Origin: Portulaca oleracea
Taxonomy: Eukaryota > Streptophyta > Magnoliopsida > Caryophyllales > Portulacaceae
Reading direction: 5' to 3'
Length of the DNA stretch: 64,000 nt
Assembly (NCBI GenBank): GCA_029582165.1
Contig: CM055870.1
Coordinates: 53,661,213-53,725,212 of the forward strand
Shown: piece by piece, positions 9,920-19,669 of the stretch
How the letters are laid out: every line of letters begins with the position of its first letter
Numbering within the stretch: position 1 is the stretch's first letter
The notes under the pieces: model-generated
What the model saw: the letters and a program-made list of their open reading frames with translations, nothing else
The model's database searches: none
Told to the model about the DNA's origin: nothing
Position numbers and translations under genes: made by a program

Positions 9920-10311
9920 CACTAAGACATGAAACGCTTGCGGCGACCGACATCAGCGATCGATTTGTATCAGTCGCTCCCATCGACACGAGCGACCGAT
10001 AGGCAGCGACCGATACGCTATCGTTCGCTGCCCTCTTTCAATGACACAACGACCACATTCTATTCGAACCGGCTGCTTCTCTTTCTCTCTCTCGAACGTT
10101 ACTCTCACTCACACTCACCTATCTCAATATTTAAATTTATCAGGATCCCCTCAACCCCCTCCCCAACCATGAACCTTATAAATGTTTGAACTTATGAATG
10201 TTTAGTTAGTATATGAACGAATATTTAGTTAGTATATGTATGAATGTTTAACATATGTATGAATGTTCAATACTATATATGTTTAATTATGTTATGTATG
10301 AAACTGGCAGG

Positions 10312-10361
<50 letters not shown>

Positions 10362-10707
10362 AATAGCAGCGACCGATATTTCATAAACATAGCGACCAAT
10401 ACAGCGTGATTATAACCCATTCTACCACAATCCTGAGTTTTTCAAAAAAAAAATTAAAATCAGCGACCGATACGTATCAGTCGCTGTGTGACGGTCACTA
10501 CTACCGACCGTTAACCGGCGACTGATACAGTATCGGTCACTCACTTTGCGACCGATACACAGCGACCGATACATATCGGTCGCTGCTAGGTATATCGGTC
10601 GCAAAGTTGGCGACCTATACGTATCGGTCGCCCGCCCTCTCCAGCAACCGATAGAGGCCCACAGCGACCGATATAAACGATCGCCACAGGCCTGTTATGT
10701 TGTAGTG
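9920..10707. mobile_element. Non-autonomous CACTA transposon, 788 bp
   Basis: The element starts CACTAAGACATGAAACGC and ends with the inverted GTTATGTTGTAGTG. It is flanked by the 3-bp duplication ATT (9917-9919 and 10708-10710), as expected of CACTA elements. Just inside both ends lie many copies, in both orientations, of AGCGACCGATA / TATCGGTCGCT, the typical subterminal transposase-binding repeats. About 15 recognisable copies are visible at 9945-10050 and 10370-10680. The centre holds an (AAT)n microsatellite and no transposase. Arg/Thr-rich frames here are translations of the repeats. Confidence 0.88.
10314..10360. repeat. (AAT)n microsatellite inside the CACTA element
   Basis: About 15 uninterrupted AAT units in the centre of the CACTA element. 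Confidence 0.9.
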
Positions 10708-10710
10708 ATT

Positions 10711-11533
10711 TGTATACTATGCATCCGGCTTACATTAGAGATTATGAGTGTATATATTTAAACTTTTACCAAAACAACACAAGAGATAGTGATGATACCG
10801 ATGATGATAGTAGTAGTAATAATAATGTTAACAACAACAATAACATTAGTAAAAATTATATTAATAATAATAATAATAGTAATAATAATAATATTAATAA
10901 TAATAATAAGGTATGAACAATCCAAAACGCTCATATATACTTCCCTTTTGAGGGTGACGAACAAATTTATAAGCAGAGTCTCCTTCGTTATGATTCCATT
11001 TATAAAAACATTCAATCAAACAACGATATTTTTTGAGATTTGTTTGATATATGGCTTTATTGATGACCTATTACTCAAAAATGATTTTTTTTTTGAGGTG
11101 ATTTGGTTGTTTGACAAAGCTATATAAGCTATTTATGTTGTTTGGTAAATAGCTTTTTGAAACAGTTTTTTAGCCTATTGAAAGTTATTTTCTAACAGAT
11201 TTAAACATTTAACTTTTCAACTTGACAATTAAATTTCTATTATAAATTTTTGAAATACCATTTGTTATTTATGACAAACATATAATCATTTTATACTCCC
11301 TCCTAAGTTCGTATCTACAATTACTTTAACTTTGAATAAATTATGAGCTAATTGAATCCTAATAACTTGCTACTTTATAATTTTATTTCAAACCATAATA
11401 TTATTTTAATAGAAGGTCAAATTATCAGTAATTTATGAGATAGTAATTATATATCATGTTAAAATTAAAATAATTTACCTCACAAAATTAAGAATTATGG
11501 AAAACATAAAATATTTTTTTACTATAAACTATC
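10711..11533. other. Intergenic; AAT-rich microsatellite and AT-rich DNA
   Basis: 10790-10915 is an imperfect (AAT/AAC/GAT)n microsatellite whose frames give poly-Asn or poly-Ile. A lone Stowaway-like end TACTCCCTCC occurs near 11294 with no clear partner. The stretch next to 11534 begins the second duplicated upstream block that continues at 18134. No gene was seen. Confidence 0.5.
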
Positions 11534-11542
11534 ATCATAGTA

Positions 11543-11682
11543 GGGAAATTGGATTCTAATAATACGAACTTTGGGCCATATAAGACTTAATAATACGAAC
11601 TTTCGATTTGATTCTTAATAATACGAACTTTGACCCCCTGTTGGCCACAGTAACACGCTACCGAGTTAGGGTTTTTTTGACT
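11543..11682 (+). repeat. Left TIR of MULE-1
   Basis: About 140 bp, matching the right end in inverse. It contains the word AATAATACGAACTTT three times (from about 11568, 11599 and 11627) and then CCGAGTTAGGG. The TIR probably contains the promoter of the adjacent zf-GRF gene. Confidence 0.92.
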
Positions 11683-11894
11683 TGCTGGTAACATGACTAA
11701 GCGGAGGCGGCACGTGGTCTTTGCTCTCAGTCTTTGCCAGGTCAGATTATGACTTAAAAAAATGCCATGTCAGCAAAGATTTCCCTCCTTCACTTATTTC
11801 ATTAACAACCATCTTCCCTAAAAATAACTCCCGTCTCCTTCCTTCATTTTCATCGCCAGTCTTCACAGCCCAGATCTGGGTTTGAAATTTTTTT

Positions 11895-12550
11895 TTGCTC
11901 ATCTTCTGCAAAGCTCCTTCCTATAATTTCAAATTTCGAAGTGATGAGTCTGATGGAGTTTCGAGTGGGGCGTCCTCTGGGTGGACATCGAACCATGGAA
12001 GGATAAAGTGTGAACATGGGATCCCTGCTGTGCGTAAGATTTGTCGAAGGGGAGAAAATGTTGGGTTAGAGTTCTATGGATGTCCAATGTGGTAAACCCT
12101 AAAATTGGAGGTTTTTGCTTGTGATTTTCGTATTTGAGGGAGGGGGTTGAAATTAGGGTTTTTTCCGAGTTTGGATTTGGGGTTGGTTTTTCCATAAATT
12201 GAACTAACTTCTGGTTCTGGTTTCAGTCGAAGCACCTTGACTGTGGATTCTTCAAATGGGAAAAGGATTTGGTTGGGGAAGTTGAAATTGGAACTGTTGA
12301 AGGTTTGGTGGAGCAGAACAAGATGCTGAATGAGAGGATTGACCAATTGTTGTCAGAAATTAGAAGTGTTGCACACTTGAAGGAGGTGAATCTGGGCTTG
12401 AAAAAGAAACTTACAAAGGAAAAAGAAAAGAGAATCAAGGCAGAGGAAGAAAATGTCATGCTGAAGAAGGCCTTTAACAGGTCTTCAATGGAGGTTTTAG
12501 GCATAGTTTTTGGTATGTTACTGATTGTTCCAGTTTCAAAGTGGATGTAA
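11895..12550 (+). pseudogene. MULE-1 accessory gene: zf-GRF, coiled coil, C-terminal membrane segment
   Basis: Exon 1 (to 12091) encodes K-C-E-H-G-I-P..R-K-I-C..G-L-E-F-Y-G-C-P-M-W, the first half of a GRF zinc finger. Exon 2 (from 12227, after the acceptor TGGTTTCAG) gives H-L-D-C-G-F-F-K-W-E-K-D, its second half. About 60 residues of E/K/L-rich coiled coil follow, then V-L-G-I-V-F-G-M-L-L-I-V-P-V as a membrane anchor and a stop. The donor ATGTG|GTAAAC leaves two bases that do not phase with exon 2, so one base seems lost; hence the pseudogene call, although a different splice is possible. The start is uncertain: 11895 is the first ATG in frame. It faces the transposase tail-to-tail, like mudrB in MuDR. 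Its partner in MULE-2 is intact. Confidence 0.7.
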
Positions 12551-13284
12551 GATTTGGGTGGGTACAAAGTCAGGTTGTGCATCTGAACTATATGGGGTAG
12601 TTTAGGGTGGGCAGTGATGAATTTTGTGGATGTACGCATTTAGATGTTGTGGATGTAAGCATCTTGGGGTGGATAGGTGTTGTAATTTGGTGAACAATGA
12701 ATGGCAAATTGAATGAATGGATCAGTTGCATTAATTGTTGTCAGTTCATGAGTTGATGTAGTTGACAAATTGTGACAAAAAATAATGTGTATATCACATC
12801 AAATGGAATAATTTATGTTGATAAGACAAATATAGACAATAGTTCATATTATTGAAACTGACAAATTGAAAGTTCATATTATTCAGACATTGAATACTAA
12901 AACTTCATATTATTAGTTGTTTCAAATGTGGAAGTCCATGTTATTGAGACTTATATTATATAAACTTCATATTAATGAAACTGGCGTATTTAAATTTTAA
13001 AAACAGATGTAGACAAAAACAGATGACAGATTTAGACCAAAACAAATGACAAAAACATCTAATTACATTTACTGAATAACATCATCCAAATTACAGCATT
13101 CCATGTGTTTCAATCACAAAATGGCATCAATTAGTGCCAAATATACAACATGATCAACTTAATTACAACAATATAGAGTTCTAGGGTTTGCTGCTACAAA
13201 AACATCAATATGGAAGCATCTTTTGAGCATTGAAAACAGAAGTTTCTTCCAACAAAAACAAGTGGGTGGTGGCATGGAGAATAT
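12551..13284. other. Spacer between the convergent genes of MULE-1, with motif array
   Basis: No coding sequence. About 12830-12985 holds five close variants of AAGTTCATATTATT, often followed by GAAACTGACA. These resemble the AAGTTCGTATTATT word of the TIRs apart from a CpG-to-CpA change. This is also where 3' ends of the two convergent transcripts should fall. Confidence 0.7.
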
Positions 13285-16200
13285 TTAGGTTTGTGATGCC
13301 CCACTTTGTTGACCATTCCCTTCAGTTTGTGGTCCTCCACCAGCAACATCACCAACCACCTATCCAATGGAAAAAGTGGGGAAACATGTTTAATTATTAA
13401 ACCCTAAAAAAACATTAACAAAAATAAAGGGAAATTAAATACATAAGTTTGGTGAGAAGCAATAAAAACTTACCCCTCTCCCACTGCTACAATTAAACCA
13501 ATCTGAAATGTTGCCCATCATTCCTCTTCCTCTACCTCTGTCTTCAGCCCCTCCTCTGCCATGACCCCTTCCCCTACCAATTTCAGATCCAGATCTGCAA
13601 CCAGAAGAAACCCCTCTCCCACCAGATCCAGAACCCCTATAAGATCCCCTTCTTGGAACATACTCTGTGTCATCTTCTGTTTGAAACATCCTCCCAACTC
13701 CAATCACAAGTTGTTGCCCTCTGCCTCTGCCCCTGCCTCTACCTCTTCCCCTTCCTTGTGCAGCTCCCTCCCAGTGGTTTGTGTCCCATCACCTCTGCCA
13801 CTGCCATCACCTCTGCCACTGCTATCACCTCTGGCAGCTGATGGTTGTTGAGCTGCTTTTGCTGTGGGACCTTGCTGAGGCTGCAATGGATTCCTCCTTG
13901 GCCTTCCCATTCCTCTCTTTGCTGGAGGTGGGATGTTTGGATCTTGGGTGTATCGGGGGTCATATTTGTTAGGACACTTCCTTTTAGTGTGACCTTGGGA
14001 ATTGCAAATTGAACAAACCATCACCCTTCCATGCCTTGTGAGCTTCCTGGTCTCTTAGGGTCTTCATTTGAGCCTCTTCTTCTGTTCCTCTTTGGCCTAC
14101 CTGGTCCAATTTGCATTGGTGGTGGATCTAGAGGTAGTTGCACTGTTGGCCAGTGTCTCTCCCCCTCAACAGGTGGGATTCCAATAAGATAAGCATCCAG
14201 ATACTTGGCATTCTTGTAGTAAGGGTCCACATAATCATCAGGATTGTGCTTCAACCACACAGTACATGCTATGGCATGACAGCAAGGTATGCCAGTCAGG
14301 TCTCACTCTCTACAAGTGCAAGTTCTTTTGGTCATATCAACCTTACACTTGTCCACATTCAAGTTCACTTCAAATTGGTTGTTCAATGTTGGGTGAACAT
14401 ATGCACTCCTTGCTCTAAGCTTAGATTTCTCTAATTTAGTCCTAATCCTGGGGCATATTTCATACTCAGATTCCTCCATGATTTTCTTCTTAGTTACAGC
14501 CCTCTCCATAAGTGATGCTCTGATTTCCTCCAGCATGTAGATGCAGTGTTTAGCCCTAGCTTGGACAATGTAAGCGTTGAAAGTTTCAGCCATGTTGTTG
14601 CATACAACATCACATTTGCTATCTGTCCTGAAAAAAGCCCTACAAAATTGGCTTGGATTCTCAGCAAGGAAATCTTCAGATGCCTGCTGTCTTCTTCCTT
14701 AAGAGCATCAACAGCATACTTGAAGTCTGCTTCATTGTATGCCTTCACACAATTCCAAAACAGTAACTTCAATTCTTCACCCCTATGATTTTTCTTCCAG
14801 TTGGCATACTTGTGCCTAGCACAACGCCTATGCTCAACATTGGGGAACACCTTTGGAACTGCATACAGTATGGACTGCAAATAATCACATTTGTTTAGTC
14901 AGTAGCTTAAAATGAAGTACATATTATTCATACTGACAAAAAATTAAGTTCATATTATTGAAACTGACATGAAGAAAAGTTCATATTATTGAAACTGACA
15001 TACATTAAAGTTTGTATTTATCTGAACTACTAACTTACAATGAAGTTCATATTATTCAAACTGACATAAAAGAAACTTCATATTATTCATAACGACAAAA
15101 CAAACACAGAATTGAAGGTGGAAATTACTGAAACTTACCCTGTGCTCATCAGAAATGATCACCCAACCAGAGCCATCAGATCCCCCTAGGCTTTCTTGTA
15201 AGTTCAACAGGAACCATTCCCAACTATCATTGTTCTCCCCTTCTGTTATAGCCCACGCAATGGGAAACATTTGATTGTTTCCATCTATTCCTATGGCAGC
15301 CAATAGAATCCCACCAAGGAATGTTTTCAAGAAAGCACCATCGATGCAAATAACAGGTCTGCATCCCTTCAAAAACCCTTCCTTCATCCCATGAAAACAC
15401 AAGAACAGCCTGTGGAACTCAGGAACATCACTGTCACCATCTGGATTGGTACATAATTTGAATGTGCTGTCAGGTGCAGCAGCCTTGAGTGCTTCTAAAT
15501 AACTCCCAATCTTGCAGCAGTGGGACTTCATTGAACCATGCAGCATCTTGTGAGCTCTTCTTTTCACATCATAACAGAACCACCTTGCTATGTCCAACCC
15601 AAACTCCTGCATCACTTGGGCTTTCAGTTCTTTTGAAGGCCAATGAGGCCTTTCCTTATACCTTGCAAGATAGTGTTGTGTTACCCAAGGGGCTTTCAAC
15701 TGACAGTTCTTTGTCATGCTCCTAGTGCAAGCATGATGGTTGTTAGCAGATCTCACCACAAAAGTCCTCGGCCTCTTATCCCATGAAACATATACCTTGA
15801 ACTTACAGCTTGGTTGGCACACAGCCCCATATTTCCCAACCTTGCTGTCTGACATAGCTATTTTAACATTATAACCTCCATACAAACCATACCTTGCAAC
15901 TGCTTCTTTGAATCTTTTTGCAGTCCCAAAAGTCATACCAACTTGCCAATGAAAATCCTTGAATTGTGTTTGGTCATCAACATTGCATCTCTTGGTCCTT
16001 TTCCTCAACATCCTTGGAATATCCTCTCCACTTTCTCCATCTGTCTCCATCTCAGCCTCAGAGTCATCGTAGTAACTTACACAGTCATGATGATGTTCTG
16101 TTGTGTCTATCCGTACACTTCTATCATCTTTCAACACCTCCTCCCTCTGTTTCTTCTTAAACTCAGCCTCCTTCTCCTTGGCAGTCATGTATTCATCATC

Positions 16201-17385
16201 TGAGGTATCAACTTCTTCATTTACAGAGTTTTCACCCTCAACATCATCATCACTTGATTCATCATCAACATCGTCACACCCATCCTCACCATCCATATCC
16301 AATCTTCTTCTTGCCTTCCTACCACCTGATTTAATTTCATTCACAGTCACATCATCATCATCTGACTCATCTAGATCCTTTCTTCCCGGCACCCAAGTCT
16401 GATCATCAGGATCACTACTGGAATCATCATAGAAGACAACCTTCTCCTTGCCTTTATCAACCTTCTCCTTGCCTTTATCAACATTCTCTGAAGACCTTCT
16501 ACCAACTGAAATGTCATTCATAGGCTCCTCAACATTCTGTCCCAAATCATGGTCATCAGCATCGGTAGAGGGTTCAATGACTAGCTCATCAACTTCAGAA
16601 TGTTGGAAGGATGGTTGAATGATATATAGGGTCCTCAACAATGTGGTAAGGCTGGTTGGATGGTTGCATGTCAGGGTCATCCACTTGGGATTGTTGCGTG
16701 ATTGGTTCATTGAAAGGCTCATCCATTTGGGATTGTTGGGTGGTTGGTTCATTGAAAGGGTCATCCACTTGGGAAGATGGCTGGGTGCTTGGTTGCATCT
16801 CAATGTCATCTACTTGAGAAGATGCATGTGTTGTGGGTTGCTCAGCAACAGAATCATCCATGCTTGCAGGGTTGGTTTTGGACTTCACCCTCCTAAAAGG
16901 GGATTTGGGAATCACAAATTTAACTTTCTTTCCCTCACAACGGCTTAGGCTGCGAGGCAATGGAGTTTTTTTTGGAGTCTTTGATGCCCCTCTTTTAAAC
17001 CTCTTCCCTGATTTTCCAAAAGGTGTCACAAGGGGGGTCCCAAATACCCAGCTATTACATCATCTAATATGGCCTCATCCACTATGTGCACAACATACAC
17101 AGTTATCTCTCCATATGTCATTTCATAGTTTAGCATATCAATGCTCTCAAAATGTGTGAAACAACTCCTCAATGACGACTTCAAGTCCAAACCAGGTATG
17201 GAATAGTACACAGTTTCTACATTAGTGTACCCTTCATCCTTAACAAGCCCTACTATCTCCAAATAACAGAGTTTATCAACATCATAAGCCTCATATCGCA
17301 CCATGTCACCCTCATATCTATATTCTGGGTCCTCGACAAACTTACCCTCATAGTAAATTGTCAAATTCACCAAATCAAAAGACAT
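13285..17385 (-). pseudogene. MULE-1 mudrA-type transposase, frameshifted
   Basis: Domains in order on the minus strand: a PB1-like N-terminus from ATG 17385 (M-S-F-D-L-V-N-L-T-I-Y-Y-E-G-K-F-V); an acidic Ser/Asp linker; the Mutator DNA-binding region (W-Q-V-G-M-T-F-G-T-A-K-R-F-K-E-A-V); the MULE catalytic domain with I-C-I-D-G-A-F-L-K and I-I-S-D-E-H-R; an intron (about 15138-14880); V-F-P-N-V-E-H-R-R-C-A-R-H; N-N-M-A-E-T-F-N; SWIM C-T-C-R-E; a CCHC knuckle C-S-I-C-N-S-Q-G-H; a Gly/Arg-rich tail; and a short last exon to TAA at 13285. Breaks: frame changes near 17030 (short C run), 16620, 14690, 14030 and 13710, and TGA replacing the SWIM Trp near 14303. An enzyme made from this copy would not be full length. 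A 5'UTR intron is likely (acceptor TTATGCAG just before the ATG). Confidence 0.88.
14905..15105 (-). repeat. Motif array in the MULE-1 transposase intron
   Basis: Six spaced variants of AAGTTCATATTATT, most followed by GAAACTGACAT or similar, about 30 bp apart. They are direct repeats on the plus strand and repeat the word found between the convergent genes and, with CG in place of CA, in the TIRs. Confidence 0.8.
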
Positions 17386-17983
17386 TGTTCTGCATAAGAC
17401 AAAAAACAAGAAAAAATGTTTTTATTTTGTTCAATTTTAAACCCCCAAATTTGAACTTTCCAGTAACCCTAACTTTAAATGGTAAAATTCCCTATTAGAT
17501 TCCCTACACAGAAACCCTAAACTTTAAAAAACAAATTTTTTCTCCCAAAAAAGAGAATCTTTTACCCTATCAAAGCTAGGGTTTTGGTCGACATTGTCAT
17601 CATTGCAAGGAAGAAAACTACTAACCTCTAATTCTACTTTTAGCGTTGCACAGTGTTGATCAAGGCTTGCTATGACTACTGGAGACGTCACCTGCAACAG
17701 CCGATTGATGGAGATTTGCAAGCAATTTCACAAAACCCTTTCCCAAACCCAGAATTCTTCTTCGCAGATGATAGAGAGAGAATACACGATGAAGATGATG
17801 GATGAATGTTACAGTAGTTGAGGGGACTTTTTTTCAAAACAAAAATTTTAAAAAAAAACATAACGTACAGTTGGTCTGGAGGGAAAATAAGTGGCTGATG
17901 TGACATTTTTTTTGTCATGGCTGAGGTGGCAACGTCAAACATGAGGGAGCACATGTCGCGGCTGCCAAGTCATTTTACTGGCG

Positions 17984-18124
17984 AGTCAAAAAAAACCCTA
18001 ACTCGGTGGCGTGTTACTGTGGCCAACAGGGGGTCAAAGTTCGTATTATTAAGAATCAAATCGAAAGTTCGTATTATTAAGTCTTATATGGCCCAAAGTT
18101 CGTATTATTAGAATCCATTTTCCC
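17984..18124 (-). repeat. Right TIR of MULE-1
   Basis: Inverse of the left TIR, with AAAGTTCGTATTATT three times. It lies upstream of the transposase gene and probably holds its promoter. Confidence 0.92.
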
Positions 18125-18133
18125 ATCATAGTA

Positions 18134-19669
18134 TTCACAGTCATTTGTATATTACAAGAAGTAAGCATCAATCCAATTTATACAAATTACAATTGTGTAT
18201 AAATTTGCATATTTCCTAATAATATAACTATTTTAAATATATTAAATAAATATTATAATATGAATTTCAATTTAGATTAAACAAGATGAATGACATAAAT
18301 GCAATTTTACAAAATATCACTTTTAAAAAAGGATTTTTGGACGCTAATATACTGCACTTTTGGGGTGTTGAACAATAATGCACTGAATTTTGACATTGGA
18401 CAATAATACACTGAACTTTGACATTGGACAATAATGCACCGACCTTTGAGGGATGTTGTACAATAACGCGCCCGAAACAATTTCGACGGTGGTTGACTTG
18501 GTGGCGATCTTACGTGGCAGACCGAGAAGATGAATAGACTAAATAATATCTAAATTTATAACATATCATCTAATTTATACAAGCAAATGTGATTTTATAC
18601 AACTACAAGAACGATATCTCAGCGGAAACACGTTTAAACAAATGTGATTTTATGTTTTTTTTTTTACTCTTTTCAAAGTTGATTTTCTTTGCTTATGTCT
18701 AGATTAGCTGACATGTCATAAATTTAAATATTTTCGGACCAATTCATCTCCTCCACCTGCTACATAGGATTGCCACCAAGTCAGTCACTGCCGAAATCGG
18801 TTTGACTGCATTATTGTTCAACACCCCCCAAATTACAGTGCATTATTGTCCAAGGTTAAAGTTCAGTGTATTATTGTCAAATACCCAAAAGTTCAATATA
18901 TTAGCATCGAAAAACCCTTTAAAAAAATGTAATTTTACTAAAAACTTATTTTGTAATCATAGGTAAAAAATAGTTAATGTAAAATCCGATCAAATTAGCT
19001 AATAACTAATAGGCAATGGTTGTTTACCAAACATACCATTTATCTACAAAAGATTTCAATTGCATTTAGTTCATGGTAAAACTAATGACAAAACTGTACC
19101 ACCATAAAATCCTAATGCATATCTTTTTGAAATAGTGGAACACTGGAACCATTGGGTACATCATCCAAATATATATGATGCTTATAATAGAGATATCTCG
19201 AGAAATGTAAATAAAATAATATAGTTGAATTAAGTGAATGCTAATTTTACCATATTATTAACATGTGTTTTAACTCATATCATTCCTTCAACAATCAAAT
19301 ACATGTATTCTTCAATATCTACTTGTCCGATTAATATATAATGGAGTTAAATTGATTTCAAATATTCAACATAATAATTGATAACTTTTTGAACGGCCTA
19401 ACACAAAACAAAAATTTCTAAAAGATGTGTGCGTGTTGATTGAAATAAATATTCTTTTCCACTGCAAGAAATTGAATTACAAAATACTTATCTATCAAAA
19501 TGAATATGTCCAACCACAAATGATCATAAAAACAATCATTAAAATAATAGAAGACCCTTATCGTATATGTCTTCGTAAATATGAATGAAACTTGTAGGTA
19601 GTGATGTAAGAAATGATTCTTCTTGCAATATTGGTTAATACATACGCCTATATATATATATATATATAT
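18134..19669 (+). other. Promoter-only duplicate of the Cys/His-rich gene region
   Basis: Outside the MITE at 18331-18917, this stretch is a diverged copy of sequence upstream of the gene at 7216. 18215-18325 matches about 2960-3060, 18960-19075 matches about 5150-5245, and 19275-19660 matches about 6230-6610 (shared words include TCAATATCTAC, TGATAACTTTT, AAGAAATTGAAT and CCCTTATC). The copy stops at the (TA)n tract, where the LINE cluster begins, and no gene body follows. The left part of the same copy lies before MULE-1 (about 11300-11533). Confidence 0.75.
18331..18917. mobile_element. MULE-type MITE, 587 bp
   Basis: Ends GGATTTTTGGACGCTAATAT and inverted GGGTTTTTCGATGCTAATAT, with the 9-bp duplication TTTAAAAAA at 18322-18330 and 18918-18926. 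The arms repeat words of the type ACAATAATGCACTGA and TGTTGTACAATAA. No transposase. A half copy of this family lies at 42910-43045, and 49077-49644 is a relative. Confidence 0.82.

Larger units (their letters stand above)
11543..18124 (-). mobile_element. MULE-1: complete Mutator-like element, 6582 bp
   Basis: The element has inverted ends GGGAAATTGGATTCTAATAA and, inverted, GGGAAAATGGATTCTAATAA, flanked by the perfect 9-bp duplication ATCATAGTA (11534-11542 and 18125-18133). The TIRs are about 140 bp with only about two substitutions, and weaker similarity extends to about 175 bp. It carries two convergent genes: a mudrA-type transposase starting near the right TIR (minus strand, 17385-13285) and a zf-GRF/coiled-coil/membrane gene starting near the left TIR (plus strand, 11895-12550). 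Coding regions of both show frame breaks although the TIRs look young. It is inserted in the duplicated upstream block of the Cys/His-rich gene. Confidence 0.93.

Noticed and set aside
9929..10189. Arg/Ser-rich coding region
   Set aside because: It is a translation of the CACTA subterminal repeats; the frame has no start context or homologous look.
10710..11127. Asn-rich or Ile-rich proteins
   Set aside because: Both frames come from an (AAT)n microsatellite.
12830..15105. CRISPR-like array
   Set aside because: Repeats are short and variable, the spacers are not of constant length, the host is a plant nuclear genome and no cas-like genes exist.
15943..16948. Plus-strand genes opposite the MULE-1 transposase
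   Set aside because: Antisense frames of the Asp/Glu-rich linker; Ser-rich without domain content.
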